A DNA stretch of 15,572 nucleotides from contig CAZMTU010000053.1 of NCBI GenBank assembly GCA_964569225.1, forward strand, positions 1 to 15,572, written 5' to 3'. Position numbers and translations under genes: made by a program. This document shows positions 6,122-13,850 of the stretch, one piece after another. Numbering within the stretch: the stretch's first letter is position 1; the number at the start of each line of letters is the position of its first letter. The notes beneath the pieces were generated by a model. That model saw only the letters and a program-made list of their open reading frames with translations, had not been told where the DNA came from and made no database searches. This DNA is from CAKSQF01 sp964569225 (GTDB lineage: Bacteria; Bacillota; Clostridia; Oscillospirales; CAG-272).

Positions 6122-8356
6122 ATGGCAAAGAAGAAAAAAGAAGCAGGCAGGGAAATAATCGGCGAAATCGCTCCGATTACCGATCAGCCCATTACTGAAA
6201 CCATTGAAAAGAATTACATGCCCTATACGATGAGCGTGATTATTTCCCGTGCGATTCCGGAAATTGACGGATTTAAACCGGCGCACCGGAAGCTCCTTTA
6301 TACTATGTACAAAATGGGGCTGCTAACCGGTCAGCGAACCAAAAGCGCCAATATAGTAGGGCAAACTATGAAGCTGAATCCACACGGGGATGCTTCGATC
6401 TATGAAACGATGGTTCGTTTGACCAGAGGAAACGAGGCGCTGCTCCATCCTTTTGTGGATTCCAAAGGAAGCTTCGGCAAACAGTATTCCTCGGAAATGG
6501 CATATGCCGCTCCCCGTTATACCGAAGCAAAATTAGATCCCTTTTGCGCGGAAATTTTCAGCGGAATTGATAAAAACGCGGTGGAAATGGTGCCGAACTA
6601 TGATAATACCATGATGGAGCCTACTCTTTTGCCCACTACCTTCCCGAATATTTTGGTTTCACCGAATATGGGAATTGCCGTAGGCATGGCGAGTCGAATC
6701 TGCTCTTTTAATTTAGGCGAAATTTGTGACGGCGCTATTCAAGTGCTGCGAAATCCCTATACTGATGTGGATCAAATGCTGGATATTGTGAAAGCGCCTG
6801 ATTTTCCGGGCGGCGGTCTGTTGATTTATAACCGTGAACAGCTTGCGAATATTTACCGAACCGGACGAGGCAGTTTTAAGGTTCGTGCCCGTTATGTATA
6901 CGATAAAAGCGCCAACTGCATTGATATTGTACAGATTCCTTATTCAACAACGGTAGAAATCATTATGAAAAAGCTGGGGGATTTGGTTAAAGAGGGCAGA
7001 CTCAAGGAAATCAACGATTTCAGAGATGAAATTGACTTGTCCGGCTTCAAGTTGACCATTGACCTTAAAAAAGGTACGGATCCGGACCAGCTTATGAATA
7101 AGCTGTATAAGCTGACCGCACTGGAAGATGAGTTTCCTTGCAACTTCAATGTCCTGATCAATGGAGTACCTAAGCAAATCGGTATTATTGAAATTCTGAA
7201 GGAATGGATTGTTTTCAGGATGGAGTGCTTGAAGCGAGAACTTTCCTTTGATTTACAGCGGAAAAAAGAACGCCTGCACCTTTTGATGGCGTTGGCAAAA
7301 ATTTTGCTGGATATTGACAAAGCCATCCAGATTATACGAAAAACGCCGCAGGAAAAAGAAGTGGTACCTAATTTGATGAAGGGATTTGAGATTGATGAGA
7401 TTCAAGCAAACTACATCGCTGAAATCAAGCTGCGAAATTTAAACCGAGAGTATATTCTCAACCGGACGAGGGAGATTTCCGCATTGCAGGAGGAGATCAA
7501 AGATCTGACAGATCTCATTGAAAGTGAAGCACGGCTGAAAACCTATATTTCCAAGCAGCTTAAGGAAATCAAAGCAAAGTACGGTAAGCCCCGTATAACA
7601 CAGTTGATATACGATGAAGACCTTGAGGATTATACAGAAACCGTACAAGTTGAAAACTATCCTGTTAAACTGCTCTTTACCAGAGACGGTTATTTGAAGA
7701 AACTGTCACTGCAATCCTTCCGGCAAGCGGAAGAGCAAAAGATCAAGGAAGGCGACGAGATCGTTTCAATTGAGGACAGTGAAAATATTAACGAATTGCT
7801 GATATTTTCCGACAAGGCACGCTGCTATAAGAGTAAGGTAGATGCCTTCGACACCGTTAAATCTTCCGCTTTGGGCGAATATGTGGGCAGCAAGTTGGGG
7901 TTTGAAAACGGTGAACGGACGGTCTTTATGAAAAGCTTGACTACCTACCCGGAAAACGAAAATCTGATTTTCCTGTTTGAAAACGGAAAAGGCGTAAGGA
8001 TTCCGCTCAGCGCTTACAATACTAAATCCAACCGGAAAAAACTGACCGGCGCTTATTCGGAAGCGTCGCCGGTTGTTGCGGTTTTTTATGAGAAAGAACC
8101 GATTGACTTGTTGCTGCTGTCAGACGCGCAAAAGGCGATTCAGATTTCCAGTTCACTGATTCCGGTAAAAAATACGCGGACTGCTCAGGGCGTTACCTTG
8201 TTTAACCTGAAAGCAGGGCAGAAGTTGGTTCGCGCGGTGATGGCAACTGAAGAGAATACTTCGGGGGTAAAAGGAATCCGAAAGATCAAAATTCCGGCAA
8301 CCGGGGTAAATTATGATCGTTTTGATGCGGTTGAGGATCAGATTAAGTTAATTTGA
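6122..8356 (+). CDS. type IIA DNA topoisomerase subunit A (ParC/GyrA-like, clostridial short form)
   Basis: This is the DNA-cleaving subunit of a type IIA topoisomerase, 744 residues. The winged-helix cleavage core has FKPAHRKLLY (51-60), NPHGDASIYETMVRL (86-100) and the DNA-linking tyrosine Y133 in PRYTEAKL after R132. A long coiled-coil region (about 370-500) leads to a short beta-pinwheel C-terminal domain (about 510-744). No GyrA box (QRRGGKG type) is visible in that domain, which favours a topoisomerase IV-like decatenase over a supercoiling gyrase. At the quinolone-binding position of E. coli GyrA Ser83 there is Ala91, and at Asp87 there is Glu95. The ATG at 6122 is preceded by AAAGGAAA at 6105-6112. 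The ATPase partner, often next to the A subunit gene, is not adjacent: tsaC lies upstream and a SpoIID-like gene downstream. The ParC versus second-GyrA label is uncertain; the class is not. Confidence 0.93.
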   Translation: MAKKKKEAGREIIGEIAPITDQPITETIEKNYMPYTMSVIISRAIPEIDGFKPAHRKLLYTMYKMGLLTGQRTKSANIVGQTMKLNPHGDASIYETMVRLTRGNEALLHPFVDSKGSFGKQYSSEMAYAAPRYTEAKLDPFCAEIFSGIDKNAVEMVPNYDNTMMEPTLLPTTFPNILVSPNMGIAVGMASRICSFNLGEICDGAIQVLRNPYTDVDQMLDIVKAPDFPGGGLLIYNREQLANIYRTGRGSFKVRARYVYDKSANCIDIVQIPYSTTVEIIMKKLGDLVKEGRLKEINDFRDEIDLSGFKLTIDLKKGTDPDQLMNKLYKLTALEDEFPCNFNVLINGVPKQIGIIEILKEWIVFRMECLKRELSFDLQRKKERLHLLMALAKILLDIDKAIQIIRKTPQEKEVVPNLMKGFEIDEIQANYIAEIKLRNLNREYILNRTREISALQEEIKDLTDLIESEARLKTYISKQLKEIKAKYGKPRITQLIYDEDLEDYTETVQVENYPVKLLFTRDGYLKKLSLQSFRQAEEQKIKEGDEIVSIEDSENINELLIFSDKARCYKSKVDAFDTVKSSALGEYVGSKLGFENGERTVFMKSLTTYPENENLIFLFENGKGVRIPLSAYNTKSNRKKLTGAYSEASPVVAVFYEKEPIDLLLLSDAQKAIQISSSLIPVKNTRTAQGVTLFNLKAGQKLVRAVMATEENTSGVKGIRKIKIPATGVNYDRFDAVEDQIKLI

Positions 8357-8399
8357 TTGACCGAAATTTGCATAGATAGATCACAGAAAGGTATGGTAC

Positions 8400-10169
8400 A
8401 TGATGGCTAAGAAGCAAAAAAAGGAACCGGCGGCACAGCTTTGGGTACGGGTTATCTGCGGCATTCTCGGGTTTCTGATGGTATTCGGCGTATTGATGAT
8501 GCTCATCCCTTATTCGGAGCAGTCAATGGCATATGCCGCGGAGCTGCCTGAGAGTGCACTCCCGTCCGATCAGATGATCAGTGTCGGATTGCATTGTCAG
8601 GCTGATGCAGTTTCCTCTTTTACGGCAAAATCAGATACGGGATTTCAGATTTCCTATCGGAAATCTGATACCAGTTCGGAAACGCTCATCAGTTCTGCAT
8701 CCGGTGAGTTGACGGTAGCGATTGACGCTAACCTGTATCGCTACGGCTCAGGATTGGTTACAGAAAATCTTGGGGTTGCTGCTGTTGGCGGGTATCATAT
8801 TCAAATTTCCTATTTTTCTTTTGCAAATCTTGGTATTGATACCGATCGGGACAATCCTGTTTTTATCAAACCAAGTACGCCTACTAACATTACTGACGGA
8901 TACAGTCGGGAAAATGTTCAGGATTACATAGAGCTGTTGTCTGCCAATACGGCTATTCAACATTTAGAGCAACCCGTGTTTCCCTATTTTTCCGCAACTA
9001 AGACTTATATCAGGATAGGTAGTTTTTATACAGAGGCAGAGGCGCAGGCGGCGTTAGTTCAGCTTGAAAAATCAATGAATCTTCGGGCGGAGGTGATTTC
9101 ACCGCAATCCTCTACGCTGACCGTTTTGGATTCCGCTACTTGGATGCCTGTTTGCGAGTTGTCTACTGAGCAGTATGACTTGCTGCTGGCGCCTGCAGTC
9201 GGAACTATTTTCACTGATCCGGCAGGCAGAGTTTACAGAGGATCATTGCTGCTTAAACGGACCGATAAAACGAGCGGGGAGCTGCTTCAGGTAGTCAATC
9301 GCCTGCCATTGGAGGAATATGTAGCGGCTTTGCTGCCTTATGAAGTTTCTGCAAGTGAAAATGAAGAGCTTTTAAAGACCATGGCGATTGTTTTGCGCAC
9401 TGAAGCGGTTTTGCATATGGGAGCTCACAGCAAAGACGGTTATGATGTATGCAGTTCCAGTCACTGCCACATATTCAATGGCAGCTTAGCGGATACCGAT
9501 GCTATCCGTCAGGCTGTTTTGGAGACTGCGGGAAAAGTTCTGACTTATCAGAATCAGCCGATTTATACACCATATACGGTGGTATCAGGCGGTTCTACTC
9601 TTTCCTCTGCGGAAGCTTTCGGTAAATCCCTTGCTTATCTTCCTTCGCTTTTTACTCCATGGGAGGACACCAATTCTGCCGTAAGCGGTCAGGGAAGCTG
9701 GAGTATTGAGCTATCTCCGTATGAACTGTATTTACTGTTAAATGAAATGGGATATGACCAAATCAAGGGAAATATTGATTCCGTTCAAATATTGAAGATT
9801 GCCGAAAATTCCAATTATGTTACCGAAATTGTCTTTACAGATTTGTTTGGAAATAGCGTTCTGCTAACGGGAAGCGAAACGATCCGGTCGCTTTTGACAG
9901 GATTTTTGCCGTCTGCGAGTTTTGTTGTAGGAAAAGCGGGAGAAAGTGTTGAAGTAACCGAGCGGAAACTAACCGGTGAGGGACTGTCTTATACGGAGGA
10001 AGTAAAAACGGTTACATTAGATGGAACCTATGGCAGCTTTGTATTTATCGGAGAAGGAATTGGCTGCGGTGTGGGGCTGAGTATCGCAGGCGCGAGGGCG
10101 CTTTGCGATTTGGGCTATACCTGTGAGCAAATTCTGAATATTTATTATCCTGATACCCAAATTGGGTAA
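8400..10169 (+). CDS. SpoIID/LytB-domain protein with SPOR domain, membrane-anchored or exported
   Basis: The protein has 589 residues. After a basic N-terminus, a hydrophobic segment (about 14-37) would anchor or export it; an AYA|A site at 44-47 could allow signal peptidase cleavage. A SPOR-like peptidoglycan-binding segment follows at about 202-235 (IRIGSFYTEAEAQAAL). The SpoIID domain begins near 300 with LPLEEYVAALLPYEV; E315 fits the catalytic glutamate of SpoIID lytic transglycosylases. A Cys/His cluster (C351, H355, C356) sits where the C. difficile enzyme has a zinc site, though exact mapping is unsure. The C-terminal motif reads GEGIGCGVGLSIAGA (551-565), where the family usually has GHG and SQ. 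The layout resembles LytB-type cell-wall enzymes more than the sporulation protein itself. Two ATGs, 8400 and 8403, are possible, with AGAAAGG at 8385-8391 upstream. It is last in the + strand block. Role in wall remodelling is inferred. Confidence 0.88.
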   Translation: MMAKKQKKEPAAQLWVRVICGILGFLMVFGVLMMLIPYSEQSMAYAAELPESALPSDQMISVGLHCQADAVSSFTAKSDTGFQISYRKSDTSSETLISSASGELTVAIDANLYRYGSGLVTENLGVAAVGGYHIQISYFSFANLGIDTDRDNPVFIKPSTPTNITDGYSRENVQDYIELLSANTAIQHLEQPVFPYFSATKTYIRIGSFYTEAEAQAALVQLEKSMNLRAEVISPQSSTLTVLDSATWMPVCELSTEQYDLLLAPAVGTIFTDPAGRVYRGSLLLKRTDKTSGELLQVVNRLPLEEYVAALLPYEVSASENEELLKTMAIVLRTEAVLHMGAHSKDGYDVCSSSHCHIFNGSLADTDAIRQAVLETAGKVLTYQNQPIYTPYTVVSGGSTLSSAEAFGKSLAYLPSLFTPWEDTNSAVSGQGSWSIELSPYELYLLLNEMGYDQIKGNIDSVQILKIAENSNYVTEIVFTDLFGNSVLLTGSETIRSLLTGFLPSASFVVGKAGESVEVTERKLTGEGLSYTEEVKTVTLDGTYGSFVFIGEGIGCGVGLSIAGARALCDLGYTCEQILNIYYPDTQIG

Positions 10170-10209
10170 AGCTATCTGGATCGAAATTTTCAATTAATAA
10201 AATGAATTA

Positions 10210-10246
10210 TTCCCGTTGAGAAGGACTTTAGTCCGCTCAGCGGGAA
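10210..10246. terminator. hairpin between converging genes, likely bidirectional terminator
   Basis: TTCCCGTTGAG (10210-10220) pairs with CTCAGCGGGAA (10236-10246) through 11 positions with one G-U-type pair, and an inner stem GGAC/GTCC closes a TTTA loop. It lies 40 nt after the SpoIID/LytB gene and over the end of the decayed regulator. The tail is only moderately T-rich in either direction (TTTAGATAG rightward, TAATTCATTTTATT leftward). Confidence 0.65.
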
Positions 10247-11036
10247 TTTAGATAGATCTCAATATCCGGTCCGCGGTCATATTCATAGCCGGAAAACGGA
10301 TGCCATTCAGTGACTTTACACTGTTCCAATGTTTGAATTGCCTGAGAGCAAGGACCGGTGCCGGTGAAAATTGCCCATATATTAAAGAAGGAACTGTATA
10401 GCTGTCTAATGTTTTATCAATCTGACTGCCGGACCGCAATAAAATACTTCCGCTGTTCTGAGTCATTGCATGCGCCCACGCCAAGCAGACCCATAGGCGC
10501 GCTGGCCATCAATGCCGCTATGCGGGGAATTGTACCGCTAAAAGCGGCTTCCTGCCAAAGTTGAGGAACAGCCGAAAAAATATGCTCGATTTCGTTGCTC
10601 AGCGGCGTTGATGGACCAATGATACGAAACGCCTCCTTATGTTCAATACGATAACTAAGTTCGTCAGTCCCTTTCACACTGATCGTAAAAGAAATGGGCG
10701 GATAGGATTTTACCGCTGCTCCGCCACCTTTTACCAGTGATGGGGCGATTCCGTGAACCGATCGAAACGCTTGATTGAACGCAGTAGGGGAGCTATATCC
10801 GTATTTCAGCGCGACTTCGATAATTTTGGTATCCCCCTGTAAGTCTACAGCCGCTAATGACATTCTGTGCCTGCGGATATATCCGGGCAGCGGAATGCCA
10901 GCCATATAGGTAAACATTCGCTGATAGTGATAAGCGGAACAGCAGGCGAGCTTTTCCAGTCTGTATAGTTTATTGCTTCTGTCAGATGTTTTTCCAAATA
11001 GTTTATGGTGCTGTTAAGCCTTTGGATCAATTCCAT
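10237..11036 (-). pseudogene. AraC-family regulator with GyrI-like effector domain, frameshifted and truncated
   Basis: Pieces of one AraC/effector-binding regulator follow each other in three frame changes. The first piece, from ATG 11036 with AGGAGA upstream, reads MELIQRLNSTINYLEKHL. A one-base loss near 10951-10957 then shifts into LACCSAYHYQRMFTYM, the AraC helix-turn-helix region continuing with YIRRHRMSLAAVDLQ and YGYSSPTAFNQAFRSVHG. The GyrI-like domain follows (SYPPISFTISVKG, FRIIGPSTPLS, IPRIAALM, PMGLLGVGACND). A TGA at 10417-10419, best explained by one extra base, shifts to DKTLDSYTVPSL. Near 10378-10383 a third shift (two extra or one missing base) gives WAIFTGTGPCSQAIQTLEQ, FSGYEYDRGPDIEIYLN, and a TGA at 10237. 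The usual last 15-20 residues (a PDPQ...EVWIPV-like end) are absent. Neighbouring genes are intact, so decay is more likely than poor sequence, but assembly error is not excluded. Regulatory target unknown. Confidence 0.85.
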
Positions 11037-11040
11037 TTTT

Positions 11041-11104
11041 TCTCCTGTCTGAATTGCAGATCTGCTGCACATCGGTGTATACAATTAACTCTTGCTATAT
11101 TATA
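11041..11104 (-). promoter_or_regulatory. possible promoter and ribosome binding site of the decayed AraC gene
   Basis: Reading leftward, a TATAAT box occupies 11104-11099, and AGGAGA (11046-11041) lies 4 nt before the ATG at 11036. No clear TTGACA-like -35 is seen at 16-18 nt, so the promoter call is weak, while the ribosome binding site is good. Confidence 0.35.
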
Positions 11105-11120
11105 ACTCGGCCGCCTTTTA

Positions 11121-11157
11121 TTTTCCTCTCATTTTTTGCGCCAAAACGAGAGGAAAA
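11121..11157. repeat. perfect 10-bp inverted repeat downstream of the trp operon
   Basis: TTTTCCTCTC (11121-11130) and GAGAGGAAAA (11148-11157) are exact reverse complements around a 17-nt loop that itself can pair T-run to A-run around GCGC. No T tract follows on either strand, so it is not a classic terminator. It abuts the trpA hairpin, sharing base 11157. Confidence 0.6.
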
Positions 11158-11184
11158 CAGGTCGCTGTCAATATGGCGACCTGT
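11150..11184 (-). terminator. rho-independent terminator of the trp operon
   Basis: Reading leftward from trpA, ACAGGTCGC and GCGACCTGT (arms at 11176-11184 and 11157-11165) form a perfect 9-bp stem with a 10-nt loop, followed by TTTTCCTCT. It lies about 21 nt beyond the trpA stop, the expected place for the operon's end. Confidence 0.75.
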
Positions 11185-11205
11185 CAAAGTATCATTATTG
11201 GCGCT

Positions 11206-11985
11206 TTATTTTACCTCATCCAATGCGGTTCGCATGCTGCTGACAAAGGATCGGATAGGTTCATTGGCGTTATTCCCATATTGGGCAATCAGTTTCACAA
11301 TAGCGGAGCCGACGATCACACCGTCTGAATAAGATGCGATTTCTGCCGCCTGTTCCGGTTTAGAGATGCCGAATCCTACGGCAATCGGAACATTTGCGGC
11401 GGATTTGGCGGCTGCAACCGTTTTTTGCAATTCTCGGCTGATCTGGCTGCGAACACCGGTAACACCTAAGGAGGATACGCAGTAGACAAAGCCCTCCGCT
11501 TCTTTAGCAATCATTTCGATACGGCTACCGGAGGTGGGCGCGATCAGAGAAATAAAAGCCAAGCCATTCTGACGGCAGGCTGCTGAAAATTCTTCTTTTT
11601 CCTCGTAAGGTACATCAGGCAGAATAATGCCGTCCATGCCCGCTTCCGCTGCTTTTTTCAGAAAACGGTCGGTGCCATAGGAAAAGACCACATTTGCGTA
11701 GGTCATAAATACCATCGGAATTGTAATCTTGGTACGTACCCGTTTTACCATTTCGAAAACATGATCGGTTGTAATGCCGTTTTTCAATGCCCGAAGGTTG
11801 GCTTCCTGAATTACAGGTCCCTCTGCAGTTGGGTCAGAGAAGGGGATTCCCAACTCAATCAGGTCGGTGCCGGAATCCGCCATCGTTTGGATAAAGCTTT
11901 CAGTGGCATTCAGATCGGGATCCCCACAGGTGATAAATGAAATGAACGCCTTTCGGTTATTAAATGCAGATTGAATTCTGTTCAT
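11206..11985 (-). CDS. trpA: tryptophan synthase alpha subunit
   Basis: TrpA cleaves indole-3-glycerol phosphate to indole and glyceraldehyde-3-phosphate; indole is channelled to TrpB. The protein has 259 residues, the normal length for this TIM barrel. The motif ELGIPFSDP spans 44-52, with E44 matching the catalytic Glu49 of the Salmonella enzyme. The segment that normally reads ADGP is AEGP (54-57), so the residue matching catalytic Asp60 is Glu55. Further family signatures are IPMVFMTYANVVFSYG, DGIILPDVPYEE, FISLIAPTSG and VGFGISKPEQAAEI. Its ATG overlaps the trpB stop by 4 nt (ATGA), consistent with coupled synthesis of the two subunits. It is the last gene of the operon, followed by a hairpin terminator. 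Identification is secure; the Asp-to-Glu change may be a lineage trait. Confidence 0.97.
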   Translation of the reverse strand: MNRIQSAFNNRKAFISFITCGDPDLNATESFIQTMADSGTDLIELGIPFSDPTAEGPVIQEANLRALKNGITTDHVFEMVKRVRTKITIPMVFMTYANVVFSYGTDRFLKKAAEAGMDGIILPDVPYEEKEEFSAACRQNGLAFISLIAPTSGSRIEMIAKEAEGFVYCVSSLGVTGVRSQISRELQKTVAAAKSAANVPIAVGFGISKPEQAAEIASYSDGVIVGSAIVKLIAQYGNNANEPIRSFVSSMRTALDEVK

Positions 11986-13166
11986 TCTGAAATATCCTCC
12001 CCTCTGTAACGGGCAATGGCGGCGCAGTCTTTGTCGCCTCTGCCTGACAGGTTAACTACAATAATTTGATTTTTATCCATAGTGGGTGCCAGCTTCAGGG
12101 CATATGCAACGGCATGAGAGCTTTCGATAGCAGGAATAATTCCCTCAGTTTTGGAGAGATATTCAAAAGCGTTTACCGCTTCGTCATCGGTGATTGCCAC
12201 ATATTCTGCTCTGCCGATGTCATGAAGATAGGCGTGCTCCGGACCGACCCCCGGATAATCCAGCCCTGCGGAAATAGAATATACAGGCGCGATCTGTCCG
12301 TATTCATTCTGGCAGAAGTAGGATTTCATACCGTGGAAAATTCCCAGTCTGCCGGTATTAATGGTGGCGGCGGTTTCAAAGGTGTGTATACCTCGCCCGG
12401 CACCCTCACAGCCGATAAGCTTTACCGATCGATTCGGAATAAAGTGATAAAAAGCGCCGATGGCATTAGAGCCGCCCCCTACGCAGGCAAGTACCGCATC
12501 GGGCAATCGTCCTTCTGCCGCCAAAATCTGCTCCTTGATTTCCTTGGAGATAACTGCCTGAAAATCCCGTACAATAGTGGGAAAAGGGTGCGGACCCATC
12601 ACTGAGCCTAAGCAATAATGAGTGTCGGAGATTCTGGTAGTCCATTCGCGCATGGCTTCGGAAACAGCATCCTTGAGGGTCGCGGTGCCGGTAGTGACCG
12701 GTACTACCAGAGCGCCCAGCAGTTTCATCCGATAGACATTCAGAGCCTGACGTTTGGTATCCTCCTCGCCCATAAAAATGACGCATTCCATTCCCATGAG
12801 CGCCGCGGCAGTAGCGGTGGCAACGCCGTGCTGGCCCGCTCCGGTTTCCGCAATCAGGCGGGTTTTGCCCATTTTCTTTGCCAGCAGTGCCTGTCCCAAT
12901 ACATTGTTGATCTTATGTGCGCCAGTGTGGTTTAAATCCTCTCGCTTCAAATAAATTTTCGCGCCGCTTAACTGCGCGGTCATTTTTTTTGCATAATAAA
13001 GGCGGGAGGGTCTTCCGGCATAGTCATTTAAAAGCGCGGTAAGCTCGCGGTTAAACTGCTCATCGTTCTTGTAAAAATTGTACGCATCTTCCAGTTCATT
13101 AACGGCATTCATTAAGGTTTCAGGAATATACTGTCCTCCGTGAGTGCCGAATCTTCCCTTTGACAT
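11982..13166 (-). CDS. trpB: tryptophan synthase beta subunit
   Basis: TrpB condenses indole with serine to tryptophan using pyridoxal phosphate. The protein has 394 residues, typical of the standard TrpB1 form that partners TrpA. It starts with the familiar GRFGTHGGQYIPETLM. The PLP lysine is K85 in NHTGAHKINN, the catalytic glutamate is in AETGAGQHG (106-114), and the phosphate of PLP is bound by GGGSNAIG (230-237). The C-terminal NLSGRGDKD is present. An excellent ribosome binding site, AAAGGAGT (13180-13173), lies 6 nt before ATG 13166. It begins 21 nt after trpF and overlaps trpA by 4 nt. No residue looks abnormal. Confidence 0.98.
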   Translation of the reverse strand: MSKGRFGTHGGQYIPETLMNAVNELEDAYNFYKNDEQFNRELTALLNDYAGRPSRLYYAKKMTAQLSGAKIYLKREDLNHTGAHKINNVLGQALLAKKMGKTRLIAETGAGQHGVATATAAALMGMECVIFMGEEDTKRQALNVYRMKLLGALVVPVTTGTATLKDAVSEAMREWTTRISDTHYCLGSVMGPHPFPTIVRDFQAVISKEIKEQILAAEGRLPDAVLACVGGGSNAIGAFYHFIPNRSVKLIGCEGAGRGIHTFETAATINTGRLGIFHGMKSYFCQNEYGQIAPVYSISAGLDYPGVGPEHAYLHDIGRAEYVAITDDEAVNAFEYLSKTEGIIPAIESSHAVAYALKLAPTMDKNQIIVVNLSGRGDKDCAAIARYRGEDISE

Positions 13167-13187
13167 GTTATTACTCCTTTTATTTTT

Positions 13188-13850
13188 TTATTGAATTGAG
13201 TTTTTGGTAAAATGGCGGACCGCCCTGACGGCTGAGATCATTTTATACCGATCCTTCAGACGGTCGGTTTCAATCCCCGAACTTAAGTCCACTGCTTCCG
13301 GTGAGAGCAGAGTTAGTGCGTCGGGAATGGTTTCAGGCGTCAATCCACCGGCTAAAATATAGGGGCGATTGATCGAGGTCAGCAGCTTCCAGTCGAAGGA
13401 ACGGCCGCTGCCCATACCGCCGTCCAGCAGAATTCGGTCTGCACTGCTGCCTGCCGCTTTTTCAAGATCGAGTGAAGAAGTGATCTTGAATGCCTTCCAG
13501 ATAGGGATGCCGGGCAGTTTCCGGCGCAGCGTCGCAATATAAGTCTCGTCCTCATGTCCATGCAGTTGAACGATTTTTATGCAGCCGGACTGAACCAATG
13601 CTGCGATCTGTTCCGGTTGGCTGTCTGCAAATACACCAACCGTTTGAATTTTTGGATCAATTCGTTCTCGCAGCGTCATAGCAAATTCCGGACTGATGTT
13701 GCGGTGGCTGGGGGGATAAAAGACGAAACCGGCGTAATCCGGCAGTGCCTCGTTTACATAATCTGCGTCGCACAACCGAAACAGTCCGCATAGTTTGATT
13801 TGTATGCCTTCGGAGCTATTTGCGTTGTTGATTGAATCGTAAGCATTCAT
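13188..13850 (-). CDS. trpF: phosphoribosylanthranilate isomerase
   Basis: TrpF converts phosphoribosylanthranilate to the carboxyphenylamino-deoxyribulose phosphate (CdRP) by an Amadori rearrangement. The protein has 220 residues. IKLCGLFR (18-25) holds the general-base cysteine, GFVFYPPSHRNIS the phosphate/anthranilate-binding arginine, VGVFAD and VQLHGHED the central strands, ILLDGG the catalytic aspartate, and GRSFDW, LAGGLTPETI and VDLSSGIE the phosphate-binding end of the barrel. The loop after LLD is shorter than in the Thermotoga enzyme (no TKTPEY-like insert). It is a separate gene, not fused to trpC as in E. coli. ATG 13850 overlaps the trpC stop by 4 nt (ATGA). It follows trpC and precedes trpB with a 21-nt gap, the usual order in Firmicutes. 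Confidence 0.95.
   Translation of the reverse strand: MNAYDSINNANSSEGIQIKLCGLFRLCDADYVNEALPDYAGFVFYPPSHRNISPEFAMTLRERIDPKIQTVGVFADSQPEQIAALVQSGCIKIVQLHGHEDETYIATLRRKLPGIPIWKAFKITSSLDLEKAAGSSADRILLDGGMGSGRSFDWKLLTSINRPYILAGGLTPETIPDALTLLSPEAVDLSSGIETDRLKDRYKMISAVRAVRHFTKNSIQ

Noticed and set aside
11054..11332. Overlapping 92- and 78-codon open frames on the + strand over the trpA end and hairpins
   Set aside because: They cross the terminator hairpins and the conserved end of trpA, and resemble no known protein.
12066..12605. 179-codon open frame on the + strand opposite trpB
   Set aside because: It mirrors conserved trpB sequence and has no independent signal.
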